Source: Paenibacillus psychroresistens (GTDB taxonomy: Bacteria > Bacillota > Bacilli > Paenibacillales > NBRC-103111). From it: DNA of 64,000 nt. The DNA is taken from contig NZ_CP034235.1 of the NCBI RefSeq assembly GCF_009728935.1, positions 466,501-530,500 on the forward strand. The letters run 5' to 3'. The stretch's first letter is position 1, and each line of letters opens with the position of its first letter. The notes beneath the pieces are model-generated. The model searched no databases. It had not been told where the DNA came from and saw nothing but the letters and a program-made list of their open reading frames with translations. Position numbers and translations under genes: made by a program. Positions 19,099 through 28,480 of the stretch are shown in pieces.

Positions 19099-20001
19099 CT
19101 ACTTTTCCCCCTTTGACTCGTAATGGACCCAATAGGTTGAGGTTTTGAATATGACTAATGTAATCAAACCGACAATTAGGAGCATAACCCAAGCCATGGC
19201 TGAGGCGTAGCCCATTTCGAAAAACGAAAAAGCCCGACGGAACAGGTACAACGAATATAATAATGTGTTATCCAGCGGGCCGCCTTCACCTCGGGAAATG
19301 ATGTAAGCCGGTGTAAAGGTCATAAAGCCAGAGATGGTTTGCATAATCAGGTTGAACAAAATGATTGGGCTCAAGAGCGGCAAAGTGATGTTGAAAAAGC
19401 GATATCTAGCATTGGCTCCATCTACATTGGCTGCTTCATAAAGTGAAACCGGTATATTCTTCAATCCTGCAAGGAAGATTAGCATGGAAGAGCCAAACTG
19501 CCAAACCGAGAGGAGAATCAACGTCCAGAGAGCTGTGCCTGGATTCCCGATCCAAGAGGTTGAAGTCTCAACGCCTATGGTAGAAAGCATGGAATTGACT
19601 AAGCCTTTGTCACCGAAAATTTGCTGCCACATGATGGAGACCGCAACACTGCCACCGATTAGGGAAGGCAGATAATAAGCAGAGCGATAAACACCGATGC
19701 CTCTTGCTGCTTTATTCAACAGCATGGCTACTGCTAGAGCGAAGATAAGCCGGAAGGGGACGCTCACACAAACATAGGTTAGTGTGACTTGAATGGACTT
19801 GGCAATCTTCTCATCCTCCATAAATATCGCTTGATAATTATCAAATCCGATCCATCTGGGAGCTTCTAACAGATTATAATTGGTAAACGAGTAGTATAGG
19901 GAAGATACAATGGGAAACAAGGTGAAAATCAGAAAACCCAGTATAAATGGAGCCGTAAATATATATCCAACCAAATGCTCATTATTGCGAAATTTATTCA
20001 T
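19099..20001 (-). CDS. Carbohydrate ABC permease, MalF type
   Basis: 300-aa CUT1 permease with six membrane segments and the EAA loop [20 protein letters not shown] at about residue 200. Start at 20001 (MNKFRNNEH) is chosen because TTTAGGAGTTGAAGCC stands before it; the frame is open to 20037 without a ribosome site. First gene of the permease-permease-GH105 transcript, which has its own promoter at 20065-20126. Confidence 0.93.
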   Translation of the reverse strand: MNKFRNNEHLVGYIFTAPFILGFLIFTLFPIVSSLYYSFTNYNLLEAPRWIGFDNYQAIFMEDEKIAKSIQVTLTYVCVSVPFRLIFALAVAMLLNKAARGIGVYRSAYYLPSLIGGSVAVSIMWQQIFGDKGLVNSMLSTIGVETSTSWIGNPGTALWTLILLSVWQFGSSMLIFLAGLKNIPVSLYEAANVDGANARYRFFNITLPLLSPIILFNLIMQTISGFMTFTPAYIISRGEGGPLDNTLLYSLYLFRRAFSFFEMGYASAMAWVMLLIVGLITLVIFKTSTYWVHYESKGEK

Positions 20002-20064
20002 GGCTTCAACTCCTAAAGGCAGGGTACAAGGGAACAATTCAGTCCTCTTGTTTGCTATAGGTTT

Positions 20065-20126
20065 ATTATAGGAAGTATTCGAAGGGATAAGAAGGTAAAA
20101 AACCGTTGAATTTGTTTAAAAAACCG
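20065..20126 (-). promoter_or_regulatory. Permease-operon promoter with two-box direct repeat
   Basis: Read on the minus strand: box CGGTTTTTT (20118-20126), 12-nt spacer, box CGGTTTTTT (20097-20105), then 26 bp to -10 TATAAT (20065-20070). A weak -35 TTCTTA (20088-20093) lies at 17 bp. Box step is 21 bp, two helical turns, as expected for a dimeric AraC-type activator next to polymerase. The same layout occurs before the binding-protein gene at 21873-21934. Binding by the nearby YesN-type regulator is inference. Confidence 0.65.
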
Positions 20127-20178
20127 ACAAAACTCGGGTGTGTGTGCAGAGGTTTGCAGTGGAATTTATATACGAAAA

Positions 20179-20204
20179 CCCCAGAGCCTTAAACGGCTCT
20201 GGGG
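20179..20204 (-). terminator. Terminator between binding-protein and permease genes
   Basis: Perfect 10-bp GC-rich stem CCCCAGAGCC/GGCTCTGGGG with a 6-nt loop. On the minus strand it is followed by TTTTCG. It should end or reduce transcripts from the binding-protein gene, so the permeases depend on their own promoter. Confidence 0.75.
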
Positions 20205-20241
20205 CTATATTTAAGCATACTTATTAGCTACCTCACCACAA

Positions 20242-20326
20242 GTCGAAGTTGTAACGATATAAAACATCGTTTCAGAAGTGGTCTCTTTCAGCTTTGCTTC
20301 TGTAGCGATAAAAAGTATTGTTACGA
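20242..20326. repeat. 85-bp dyad-rich intergenic repeat, copy A
   Basis: First of two 85-bp copies in direct orientation, with substitutions only and equal length. Each has outer inverted ends GTAACGAT and AT(T/C)GTTAC, and an inner pair TCGTTTCAG and CTGTAGCGA, so each can fold into two adjacent hairpins or one long cruciform. It has no reading frame. It lies in the 3' region of the binding-protein transcript. Confidence 0.8.
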
Positions 20327-20354
20327 CGGACTAGGTGGCTCATTTTGCTGTAGA

Positions 20355-20439
20355 GTCGGACTTGTAACGATATAGAATATCGTTTCAGGGATGTGCTCCC
20401 TTAGAGTTGCCTCTGTAGTAATAAAAAACATCGTTACAG
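20355..20439. repeat. 85-bp dyad-rich intergenic repeat, copy B
   Basis: Second copy, 28 bp after copy A, sharing GTCG, TTGTAACGATATA, ATCGTTTCAG, CTCTGTAG and ATCGTTAC blocks with it. It ends about 48 bp from the stop of the binding-protein gene. Together with copy A it fills most of the 486-bp gap between the binding-protein and permease genes. Confidence 0.8.
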
Positions 20440-20487
20440 ATGAGGAATAAGCGTCTGGTCGAACCCGCCGACTAATGATCTTCTAAA

Positions 20488-21819
20488 TTACTTTTTGTTC
20501 TTCTCCAGAATGGCATTGGCTTCCTTGCGGAATTTAACGGCTGCTTCCTCGACGGTGATTTTCTTGTAGAGAATTTTCTCGCTTGTATCGCGGAGCAGCT
20601 TCTCGATTTCTACCGCACCAATAGGGTTTGGCGGATCTCCAGGACTGCTGTTTTTATCGGCCCAGGCCACATAATCAAAGATTTTTACTTCGTTTGCACT
20701 CAAAATCGGCTTTAATGCCTCTTTTACTTTGGATGAAACCGGTACGCCGCGGTCACCTTTAATCAATTTGTTGGCTTCGATGTCGTTAACGAAGAAGCTG
20801 ATGAATTTGGCTGCTTCTTCCTTCTGCTTGGAGCTTTCGGATACGGCAAAGTACATGCTTGGCTTCAAGAATAGACCCTTGCTGCCATTACGCCCTGGCA
20901 AGGGAACTAGCTCAAGCGGTGTCTTGGATAGGTTGGCTACGGCTAAGAATTGGTTTGACCATCCGGTAGATCCTAGTGAGTTACCTAGAATAATTTCATC
21001 CTCTTCTGCTACACCTTTCTTTTGCGATTCTTTATCCAGAGATAGGAAGTAGCCGGCATCATACCATTTCTGGTAACGGTTGAAATAGTCGATAAACGGC
21101 TTGTCGTCCGTATAACCAAGGGTGCTTCCGTCAGCGCTAAACATTTTCTGGTCAAGCGTTCTTAAATAATAAGGGAAGAAAACTTCATGGTGAAAGGCGA
21201 AACCGCCAATTTGTTTGCCTTTTTCTTTGGCTTTAGCGGCAAGGGCTTCGTAGTCATCCCAAGTCCAATCATTGGCAGGTGCTGTTAAACCTAAGCTTTT
21301 AATCGTTTCTACATCGGTTGTCATAGACAGGGCATTAACACCTAAGTTCATGGCTACTAGCTTTCCGCCTACTTCTCCACCAGACAAGGCATTAGGAGAA
21401 ATGTCTGTTGTATTAAGCGCGCCACTATCGATGAAAGGCTTCAAATCAGCTAATTGATTTCTGCCGCCATATTGGGTTAAGTAGGAAATATCCATTTGGA
21501 TAATATCAGGCAAGGAATTTGCCGCTGCTTGTGGAGCAAGCTTTTTCCAATAATCATCAAAAGGCGCATATTCAGCTTCAATCGTTACATTAGGGTTAAT
21601 GGCTTTATACATTTCGATTACTTTGAGCGTATAATCATGTCTGGATTGGCCACCCCACCAGGCAATGCGCAGCTTTACAGGATCTTTACTTGGGGCAATA
21701 CTTGCCTTCGTTGTCTCTGTTGCACCGGTGCTCGCAGCTGGAGTTTTTTCGTTTGTACCGCAGCCTGCTGCTGTTAGTAGAATTGCCGCTGAGAGCGCAA
21801 GGGTCATTATTTTCTTCAT
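20488..21819 (-). CDS. Sugar-binding lipoprotein of ABC transporter (family 1)
   Basis: 443-aa extracellular binding protein. The lipoprotein signal ends at LLTAAG-C20, followed by a Thr/Ser/Ala-rich linker. The mature part has the family-1 pattern (LRIAWWGGQSRHDYTLKVIE, FDDYWKKLAPQAAANSLPDI). AAAGGGAGG lies before the ATG. It is encoded separately from its permeases by a terminator and a second promoter. Ligand is probably an oligogalacturonide or rhamnogalacturonide, inferred from the GH105 gene. Confidence 0.92.
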   Translation of the reverse strand: MKKIMTLALSAAILLTAAGCGTNEKTPAASTGATETTKASIAPSKDPVKLRIAWWGGQSRHDYTLKVIEMYKAINPNVTIEAEYAPFDDYWKKLAPQAAANSLPDIIQMDISYLTQYGGRNQLADLKPFIDSGALNTTDISPNALSGGEVGGKLVAMNLGVNALSMTTDVETIKSLGLTAPANDWTWDDYEALAAKAKEKGKQIGGFAFHHEVFFPYYLRTLDQKMFSADGSTLGYTDDKPFIDYFNRYQKWYDAGYFLSLDKESQKKGVAEEDEIILGNSLGSTGWSNQFLAVANLSKTPLELVPLPGRNGSKGLFLKPSMYFAVSESSKQKEEAAKFISFFVNDIEANKLIKGDRGVPVSSKVKEALKPILSANEVKIFDYVAWADKNSSPGDPPNPIGAVEIEKLLRDTSEKILYKKITVEEAAVKFRKEANAILEKNKK

Positions 21820-21872
21820 TTTGTATTTCCTCCCTTTGACACAATTATTTTTTGGTAGTGCTTACATTCCCT

Positions 21873-21934
21873 ATTATGTCGCTTTCCAGTCGGAACGTTA
21901 ATCCAAAAAACCGTTATGTTTGTTTAAAAAACAG
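21873..21934 (-). promoter_or_regulatory. Binding-protein promoter with two-box direct repeat
   Basis: On the minus strand: box CTGTTTTTT (21926-21934), 12-nt spacer, box CGGTTTTTT (21905-21913), then exactly 26 bp to -10 CATAAT (21873-21878). A -35-like TTAACG lies at 17 bp. Box step 21 bp and distance to the -10 are identical to the permease promoter at 20065-20126. It lies in the gap directly after the YesN-type regulator gene. Confidence 0.65.
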
Positions 21935-21938
21935 GGTT

Positions 21939-23489
21939 TCAGATTTTTTTAATGTATTCAGATGGAGTCAAGCCGGTATACTTTTTGAAAACCTGGCTGA
22001 AATATTGAGGGTTATCACCAAAGCCGAGCTGCTCGGCTAGCTCGAATATCTTCACATCCTCTTTATGCTCCAGCAAGGCCATGGCTTTATTAATCCGAAA
22101 TTTCATCACGTAATTAGAGAACTTTTCACCTGTTTCCTTCTTAAATAACTTGCCGAGATAATCCGCATTCATATAGAGCATTTCGTGGGCTACCCGATTT
22201 AGGGAGAGCTCCTGATGGCTAACTTGCTCCTCAATAATGGCAATTACCTTCTGAATGATCGAGCTGTGCTGGTGAACCTTGTGATTATAATGCTGCTGTG
22301 CGATCTCGGAGGCTACATTTTTAATAAACACTTGGATGGTTTTAAGCGTAGTCATCTCCATTAAGGTAACCAGTTTCTCCAGATAAGCATTGAACGTATC
22401 GGCATCACTTAAGCGGATGATCGCCATATAGAGTTGAATCACATAGGATTTAGCAAGCGGGATATCCGAGCGAGTAGAGCTTAAGCTTTCAAAAAAAGCA
22501 TCCATCTCATGGCAAACATCCTCCGAACGTCCGGTTTTAATCTGCAGCAGTAAATTTTCTTCATCATAAATGAAATCATGGGTTTCACCAAGGCTATCAT
22601 CGCCAATATCCGATCTAGTAATTAAGCTGCCCTCTCCTAGATAAAAGCGGTGATTCAAGCACTCCAGAGTTTCTTTGTAAAGCTTTCTGGCCTGGGTAAT
22701 GGCATCTGCCTCGCTTAAAGCAATCGTCAAATCTATTTTATAATATTGCAAAAAGGTGAGCTGGACGCGGTCAATGAGCTCGTAAAGCTCCTCTGTGGTT
22801 TCAGTATCCTCCACCACCATCAGCACATGGTCACCGACAGTGGTACTGAGAATCGAATTCTGCAGAATCTCGCCAGCAATATTCTTTACAGCAAAAAGAT
22901 GCTCAAATTCAAAGCTGCCTTCCAATTTAAAGAGGATCAGCCGAATATTTCGTTCCTCCAGATCAAGCTCAAACAACTTGCGATAGTACTCCCAATCGTG
23001 GGCTCCATAGGTTTTATTGGTAACAAACTCTTTCAGAAACTGCTCCTTAACATGAGGCAGTACCTTCACAAGTCCATCCTTAATGTTCTTGATAAAATAC
23101 TCTGCGCTTTCGGTTTGCTTAATTTCGGTTACTAGCTCCGTTAATGCTTCCATGATTTTGGTTTCATTACAGGGCTTAAGCAGATAATGCTTTACCCCGT
23201 ATTGCATAGCGGTTTGGGCATAATCAAACTCCCCGAAGCCGGACAGCATAATAAACTTGATACGGGGGTAGGTCGCAGCTACCTTGGCAGCAAGCTGAAG
23301 TCCATCCATACCAGGCATCTTAATGTCACTAATAATAATATCAGGCTGGGCTTGTACAATATGTTCATAAGCTTCTATCCCATTCCGGCAGGTTCCCGCT
23401 AATTCAGTGCCAACGGAAGACCAATTAACAACTTTGGAAATGCCCTCAAGAATAATCCGCTCATCATCGACTAGCAATACCTTGTACAT
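21939..23489 (-). CDS. YesN-type response regulator, REC plus AraC HTH (pectin locus)
   Basis: 516 aa. Receiver domain with VDDER and phosphoacceptor D55 in IISDIKMPGMDG; a long variable linker; a C-terminal AraC double HTH (about 415-516) with YMNADYLGKLFKKETGEKF and GFGDNPQYFSQVFKKYTGLTP. It begins 2 nt after its kinase stop, so the two are cotranscribed in the order kinase-regulator. The two identical promoter layouts at 20065-20126 and 21873-21934 are its likely targets. Confidence 0.93.
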   Translation of the reverse strand: MYKVLLVDDERIILEGISKVVNWSSVGTELAGTCRNGIEAYEHIVQAQPDIIISDIKMPGMDGLQLAAKVAATYPRIKFIMLSGFGEFDYAQTAMQYGVKHYLLKPCNETKIMEALTELVTEIKQTESAEYFIKNIKDGLVKVLPHVKEQFLKEFVTNKTYGAHDWEYYRKLFELDLEERNIRLILFKLEGSFEFEHLFAVKNIAGEILQNSILSTTVGDHVLMVVEDTETTEELYELIDRVQLTFLQYYKIDLTIALSEADAITQARKLYKETLECLNHRFYLGEGSLITRSDIGDDSLGETHDFIYDEENLLLQIKTGRSEDVCHEMDAFFESLSSTRSDIPLAKSYVIQLYMAIIRLSDADTFNAYLEKLVTLMEMTTLKTIQVFIKNVASEIAQQHYNHKVHQHSSIIQKVIAIIEEQVSHQELSLNRVAHEMLYMNADYLGKLFKKETGEKFSNYVMKFRINKAMALLEHKEDVKIFELAEQLGFGDNPQYFSQVFKKYTGLTPSEYIKKI

Positions 23490-23491
23490 GT

Positions 23492-25243
23492 TTAACCTCC
23501 TAAATAATAAGGGATATAAATAGAGATTCTAGTACCCTTGCCATGCTCGCTATCGACTTGAATCCCATAAGTCTCGCCAAATGCAATGACGATGCGTTCC
23601 TCAATATTTTTCAGTCCAATGCCTTTACTCGCGGTGCGCATTTCACCTTTACGAACTTGGTCTAGCTGCTCTGGCGTCATGCCAGGTCCATTATCCTCGA
23701 CAATCAGTACCAATCGGCTTGGTTCCTCAACTGCGCGAATCGTAATAGTACAAGGCTCAATCATCGGCTCCAAAGCATAATGGATAGCGTTTTCGACTAG
23801 TGGTTGCAGGGTAAGCTTGGGTATACGATGATGCCCGATAGGTTCCAGGAATTCCATATGGAACTGAAGCCGTTCTTCAAACCGGAATTTTTGAATGGTT
23901 ATATAATTCAAGACAACTTCCAATTCATCTTTAACTGTGATTAAGGTGTCCTGCAAGCTTATTGAATTTCGCAGTAAAAAGCCAAGTGATTCGACCATCT
24001 TGGATATTTGCGGCTGACCGTTGCCTTTCGCTAGCCAGTTGATGGATTCAAGCGTGTTATAGAGAAAATGTGGGTTAATCTGGGCTTGTAATGCTTTGAA
24101 TTGCGCATCTCGAATTGTCAGCTGTTTGGCATAATTCTCTGTAATCAATTCATTAATCTGCTGAATCATCATCCGAAATGTGCGATGAAGCTGACCGACC
24201 TCATCCATTGGCAACAGCTCAACTTCCACGATTTCAAATTTAGATTGAGTGAGGTCACTTTTTGGAAATTCTTTCATTTTGGCCATTAAATCATCCATTG
24301 GTTTCGTAATGCTTCGAGAGAACTTCACAGCTAATCCTAACAAAATCAACAAACTAGCAATAAAGGAAATTAGCAAAATCTGCTTCATCAGAATAATTTT
24401 ATTAAAGATAGCATCGAAGGGAACCAAGCTGTAATAAACCCAATTTTCGAAGGTGGTCGAATGGAATTGGGAGAAGAAAAAGGACTTGCCCGCGACTTTT
24501 TTAATCATGTAGCCATTTCTATCGATGATGCCGAAACCAGTTACATCAATGGATTCACCACTGTCCGGATAAATGATGCGATCACCTGCACGAATAACCA
24601 TATCGCCTTTTTTAAGCTCTGATCCGGCAATGATATCGGCTACAATCTGATCGATACGAACCCAAATGACAACCGTTCCCAGATTGTTGAAATCAAATGT
24701 TTTATAGGAACGAATTTGCCTAGCGGCTGCCATGGTTGTATTCTCTTGATCAGGATAAATCCAGCGATTTTCTCCAGCTCCACCTTGCGCTTCTTTGCGA
24801 ATAGCAGCTATTTTCTCATTGGTAGCTACTACTCTTTGCCCAGCTGCAAACTCATTCCCATCTGCATCCGTGATCTCAATTGAGTATACATATTTTTCAT
24901 AGCCGGCATATTGCACAAGCTTGTCTGTTATTGCATTACGAATAATCAGCTTCTGATAGTCGAGAGCCGTTTCGTTTAGTTCCTCTAAATCCGTTTGGAT
25001 ATTGATGTCAGTAGCTACATTAAAGGAGAGGCGCTCAATTTTCTTCAGCTCATTCTCAATCCCATTGGAGGACAAATCCAATACCTGCGACGATTTGATA
25101 TAAAGCTGTTCATCATAAATGGAATAGGCATATTGCACAGAGAAATACGTTATGGAAAAACAGATGATCATAATTAAAGAGATAAGTGAAAATACCTTAT
25201 GCTTAATTCGTAAATTACGGAAAATAGCAATCAATTGAATCAC
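23492..25243 (-). CDS. YesM-type sensor histidine kinase (pectin locus)
   Basis: 583-aa sensor. TM1 at about 15-35, a dCache-like extracellular domain about 36-285, TM2 about 286-308, HAMP about 309-370, then QAQINPHFLYNTLESINWL with the phosphoacceptor His, and a HATPase domain with LTLQPLVENAIHYAL, EDNGPGMT and GIGLKNIEERI. The start is uncertain: GTG 25243 opens the frame, but AGGTGA sits 5 nt before TTG at 25234, which may be the true start. Paired with the regulator downstream. Confidence 0.92.
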   Translation of the reverse strand: MIQLIAIFRNLRIKHKVFSLISLIMIICFSITYFSVQYAYSIYDEQLYIKSSQVLDLSSNGIENELKKIERLSFNVATDINIQTDLEELNETALDYQKLIIRNAITDKLVQYAGYEKYVYSIEITDADGNEFAAGQRVVATNEKIAAIRKEAQGGAGENRWIYPDQENTTMAAARQIRSYKTFDFNNLGTVVIWVRIDQIVADIIAGSELKKGDMVIRAGDRIIYPDSGESIDVTGFGIIDRNGYMIKKVAGKSFFFSQFHSTTFENWVYYSLVPFDAIFNKIILMKQILLISFIASLLILLGLAVKFSRSITKPMDDLMAKMKEFPKSDLTQSKFEIVEVELLPMDEVGQLHRTFRMMIQQINELITENYAKQLTIRDAQFKALQAQINPHFLYNTLESINWLAKGNGQPQISKMVESLGFLLRNSISLQDTLITVKDELEVVLNYITIQKFRFEERLQFHMEFLEPIGHHRIPKLTLQPLVENAIHYALEPMIEPCTITIRAVEEPSRLVLIVEDNGPGMTPEQLDQVRKGEMRTASKGIGLKNIEERIVIAFGETYGIQVDSEHGKGTRISIYIPYYLGG

Positions 25244-25267
25244 CTGCTTAGGAGTAATTGGGTCATT

Positions 25268-26116
25268 TTATTGTTGGTCACGGTATGCGCGGGGGGAAAC
25301 TAAAGCCATCTTTTTAAAAGATTTGCCAAAATGCGAGAAGTTCTCAAAGCCAGTTTGCAATGCAATTTCTGTGATGTTCAGCTCTGTTTCACGGAGCAGT
25401 CGTTGGGCTGCTTTTAGTCGAATCAGGTTTAAATATTCGCTATAGGTGAAGCCTGTAGTTGATTTAAAGGTGCGGCTTAGGTAATACGGACTTATGCTGA
25501 AGCGGGCTGCAAGATCCGGCAAATTGAGAGCTTCGGCAAAGTGGTCATTTAGATAACGGATGATTTTTGTTATTTTGGCATGGGCTGGCGACTGCAGCTC
25601 GGCTGGGTTATGATCCTCCGTTTGTGTCCAGCGTGCAGCGGATATGAGCAGCTCAATTACCGCATGCTGTAGCCGAATGGCATATCCGGGCTCTTGCTGC
25701 AGCATTTCGCTTGAAATCTGGTCGATGAGTCGCTGATTGTGTGCGAGTTGGGCTGTGGGAAAGCTCAGAACGGGAATCCCTTGGCCAAATGGCTTCAGTA
25801 GCATTGCAGCATGGTTGGGATAAGATGCTTCAATCCATTCTTGTTCAATGTTAATGAGCATCCGCTCATGATCCGGCATTCCTGTATCCAAGGTTCGATG
25901 GAGCACATGTCGATCGACTAGCACAAAATTGCCAGCTTTGACATGGTAGGTACGATCCTGCACGAAATACAACCGTTCCCCTTCACATAAATAATAAAGC
26001 TCGTAATGATTATGGAAATGATTAACGGTCATGGAGAAATGGCCCTTTCTCTTGACATGATCAATGTTATAACCGCTAGAGTCATCTGCATAATAGTGAT
26101 GAAATGGAGTATTCAC
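25268..26116 (-). CDS. AraC-family regulator with cupin sensor domain
   Basis: 282 aa. An N-terminal cupin (AraC_binding) domain (about 25-100) has HFHNHYELYYLCEGE and a VLVDRHVLHR strand. The C-terminal AraC double HTH (about 180-282) has RFSISPYYLSRTFKSTTGFTYSEY and GFENFSHFGKSFKKM. It probably senses a sugar directly and acts in the same pectin locus. GGGAGCTATTTGT precedes the start. It diverges from the Gfo/Idh gene, a plausible target. Confidence 0.92.
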   Translation of the reverse strand: MNTPFHHYYADDSSGYNIDHVKRKGHFSMTVNHFHNHYELYYLCEGERLYFVQDRTYHVKAGNFVLVDRHVLHRTLDTGMPDHERMLINIEQEWIEASYPNHAAMLLKPFGQGIPVLSFPTAQLAHNQRLIDQISSEMLQQEPGYAIRLQHAVIELLISAARWTQTEDHNPAELQSPAHAKITKIIRYLNDHFAEALNLPDLAARFSISPYYLSRTFKSTTGFTYSEYLNLIRLKAAQRLLRETELNITEIALQTGFENFSHFGKSFKKMALVSPRAYRDQQ

Positions 26117-26279
26117 AAATAGCTCCCTTCTATAGTTCCTATTCCGTAATTTATAATCATTATAGCAAAAAAAGCGTGGTTTAGGTTGTTTGTGGCATGA
26201 AAAGCGGTGATAAATATATTCGTATGCACTATATTGGACCTATTAGTTCTAAATAATCTATATGAATGAGGTGCCCGAA

Positions 26280-27566
26280 ATGGAACGAAAGAAGTATGTA
26301 CTAGTTGGAACAGGTGGCAGGGCGGAGTTCTTCTATGGAGCACTTGCGACGGATTATCGGGAAACGGCGGAGTTAACTGCGTTTTGTGATATTAATGAAA
26401 CAAGAATGGCGTATGCCAACAGATTGCTGGTTGATAATTATGGATATCCGGAGGTACGAACGTATCGATCAGAGCAATTTGATGAGATGATTGCCGTGGA
26501 AAAACCTGATGCTGTGATTGTTACCTGCTTGGATAGGTCACACCACACTTATATTATAAGAGCTATGGAGCTTGGCTGTGACGTGATTACGGAAAAGCCG
26601 ATGACAGTGGATGAGCATAAATGCCAAGCTATTCTCGATACCGTAAAACGTACTGGCAAGCAAATTCGAGTAACCTTCAATTACCGCTATGCTCCCCATC
26701 ATACTAAAGCGCGTGAGCTAATTATGGATGGCGTAATCGGGAAAGTTAATTCGGTGCATTTTGAGTGGTTGCTTGATACACAGCATGGAGCCGATTATTT
26801 TCGGAGATGGCATAGAGATAAACGCAACAGCGGAGGACTGCTTGTCCACAAATCAACCCATCATTTTGATTTAGTTAATTTCTGGATCGGCTCTGAGCCT
26901 GAATCCGTGTTTGCTTATGGCGATCTCTTATTCTATGGACGGGAGAATGCTGAAAGCCGCGGTGAAACCAAATTCTACGAACGGGCTACAGGAAATCCGT
27001 TGGCCAAGGATGATCCGTTTGCTTTGCATTTGGATGAAAATGTACAGCTTAAGGCGATGTATCTGGACGCAGAGCACGAGGATGGCTACCGCCGTGACCA
27101 GAGTGTATTCGGTGATGGGATTTCTATTGAAGATACGATGGGGGTATTGGTCCGCTATAAAAGCGGAGCGATTATGACCTATTCGTTGAATGCTTATATG
27201 CCTTGGGAAGGTTATCGGATCGCTTTTAACGGTACTAAAGGTCGATTGGAAATGAACGTTGTGGAGAAGTCGTACGTTAACTCGGGTGGTGACAAATCCC
27301 TGGAAGGGGCGATAGAGGGGCAAACGATTACAGTATTTCCGATGTTTGCTGAGCCATATAAGGTTGAGGTTGATAAGGAAGAGGGCGGTCACGGCGGAGG
27401 GGATCCGATATTGCTAAATGATGTTTTTGGACATCCTGTACCTGACCGCTTCAATCGTGCGGCTAATCATATCGATGGAGCGAGATCCATCCTGACAGGA
27501 ATAGCGGCAAACCGTTCGTTGCGTACAGGCGCGGCTGTTCGGATTGATGATCTGGTGCGGTTTTAG
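26280..27566 (+). CDS. Gfo/Idh/MocA family NAD(P)-dependent oxidoreductase
   Basis: 428 aa. Rossmann domain with VLVGTGGRAEFFYGAL at the start; the TEKPMT motif (residue ~110) contributes the conserved Lys; GGLLVHKSTHHFDLVNFW carries the His/Lys catalytic region of the C-terminal domain. The family oxidises or epimerises sugars, inositols or their derivatives. Start at 26280 is preferred because GAGGTG lies 6 nt upstream; ATG 26262 has none. It stands beside a divergent AraC regulator, so a role in processing pectin or galactoside sugars is inferred. Confidence 0.92.
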   Translation: MERKKYVLVGTGGRAEFFYGALATDYRETAELTAFCDINETRMAYANRLLVDNYGYPEVRTYRSEQFDEMIAVEKPDAVIVTCLDRSHHTYIIRAMELGCDVITEKPMTVDEHKCQAILDTVKRTGKQIRVTFNYRYAPHHTKARELIMDGVIGKVNSVHFEWLLDTQHGADYFRRWHRDKRNSGGLLVHKSTHHFDLVNFWIGSEPESVFAYGDLLFYGRENAESRGETKFYERATGNPLAKDDPFALHLDENVQLKAMYLDAEHEDGYRRDQSVFGDGISIEDTMGVLVRYKSGAIMTYSLNAYMPWEGYRIAFNGTKGRLEMNVVEKSYVNSGGDKSLEGAIEGQTITVFPMFAEPYKVEVDKEEGGHGGGDPILLNDVFGHPVPDRFNRAANHIDGARSILTGIAANRSLRTGAAVRIDDLVRF

Positions 27567-27604
27567 ATTGGGCTAGCTTATTGAAATTAGGGTTACTGAA
27601 AATT

Positions 27605-27645
27605 AAAAATCCTCACACTAGTTAAATACTAGAGTGAGGATTTTT
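27605..27645. terminator. Bidirectional terminator between convergent genes
   Basis: Long stem AAAAATCCTCAC plus ACTAG, paired with ACTAG (one bulged A) and GTGAGGATTTTT. It has an A-run on one side and a T-run on the other, so it works in both directions. It serves the oxidoreductase (plus) and the lipoprotein gene at 27653 (minus). Confidence 0.92.
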
Positions 27646-27652
27646 AATGCGA

Positions 27653-28246
27653 TTATCTGATTAGGACTGTTTTACTTTCTCCATCCAATTCAAAGCTGAC
27701 AACAATTCCTTCTTTGGCAGTTACCACTTCATCGGGAACCTCAATTACACTAAAGCCTTTGCTTGTTTTTAGCGGTGAAATACTTTCGTGGCTCAAATCC
27801 CCTTTAATTAAAGTGGTACTAGGTGTGTATTCATACTTGCTATTATAAACTGCTTTAATTTCGGTTCCGCCGAACATTTCCACAAAACTAGCGTCTTCGG
27901 TCCCGTTGTTTTTAACAGCTAATCGAAGAACTAAAAACTTACTACCCTCATCGGCAGAAGATGACATGAAATCATCGGATACATCTTTATCAAATTTTGT
28001 AGATTCTACGGTCACTTCCCAATCCTTTAAAGTAAACTTTTCGCCGACTTTAAGTGTTTTCTTTGGTTCTGGTGTTGCTACTGCTGTAGCTACGGGTGTT
28101 GCCACAGGTGTTGCTAGTGGTGTTGCACTAGCCTCTGAAACTGCAGCTGATTCTTTTGGCGTGTCTGGATTGGCGCTTTCGCCGGTTGTGCTTGTACATG
28201 CTGTTAATACTACTAGTAAAATAACTCCTAAAAATGCCTTTTTCAC
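27653..28246 (-). CDS. DUF4352-type lipoprotein
   Basis: 197-aa lipoprotein. The signal peptide ends at VVLTA-C17. A flexible linker follows with repeated ATPV/ATPL tetrapeptides (residues ~40-62). The remaining 130 residues form a DUF4352-like immunoglobulin-type beta-sandwich (VGEKFTLKDWEVTVES, KFLVLRLAVKNNG), common in Gram-positive lipoproteins and thought to act in adhesion or telokin-like binding. Function is not established. Confidence 0.85.
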   Translation of the reverse strand: MKKAFLGVILLVVLTACTSTTGESANPDTPKESAAVSEASATPLATPVATPVATAVATPEPKKTLKVGEKFTLKDWEVTVESTKFDKDVSDDFMSSSADEGSKFLVLRLAVKNNGTEDASFVEMFGGTEIKAVYNSKYEYTPSTTLIKGDLSHESISPLKTSKGFSVIEVPDEVVTAKEGIVVSFELDGESKTVLIR

Positions 28247-28480
28247 TGTATGACCCCTATAATTTACTATTTAATAATATACTATAAAAAACGATAATTT
28301 TCCATTTTTCAACATATTTCAACAAAAAATTTATATTTGGGACTAAAGGAGTGAACCCAGTTCAAAGGATTCCTGATGATATTTGCTATCCCATTATTTT
28401 TGAAAAATACTAGTATATTTAACAACTTTATCCTACTTTTATAGTCTAATACACTAGGAAGAATCGATGGAGGTTATGTA

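Noticed and set aside
26170..26220. Possible direct repeat (AAAAGCG twice, 30-bp step) between AraC and Gfo/Idh genes
   Set aside because: Short match with no promoter context and no second site to compare, so not listed as a binding site.
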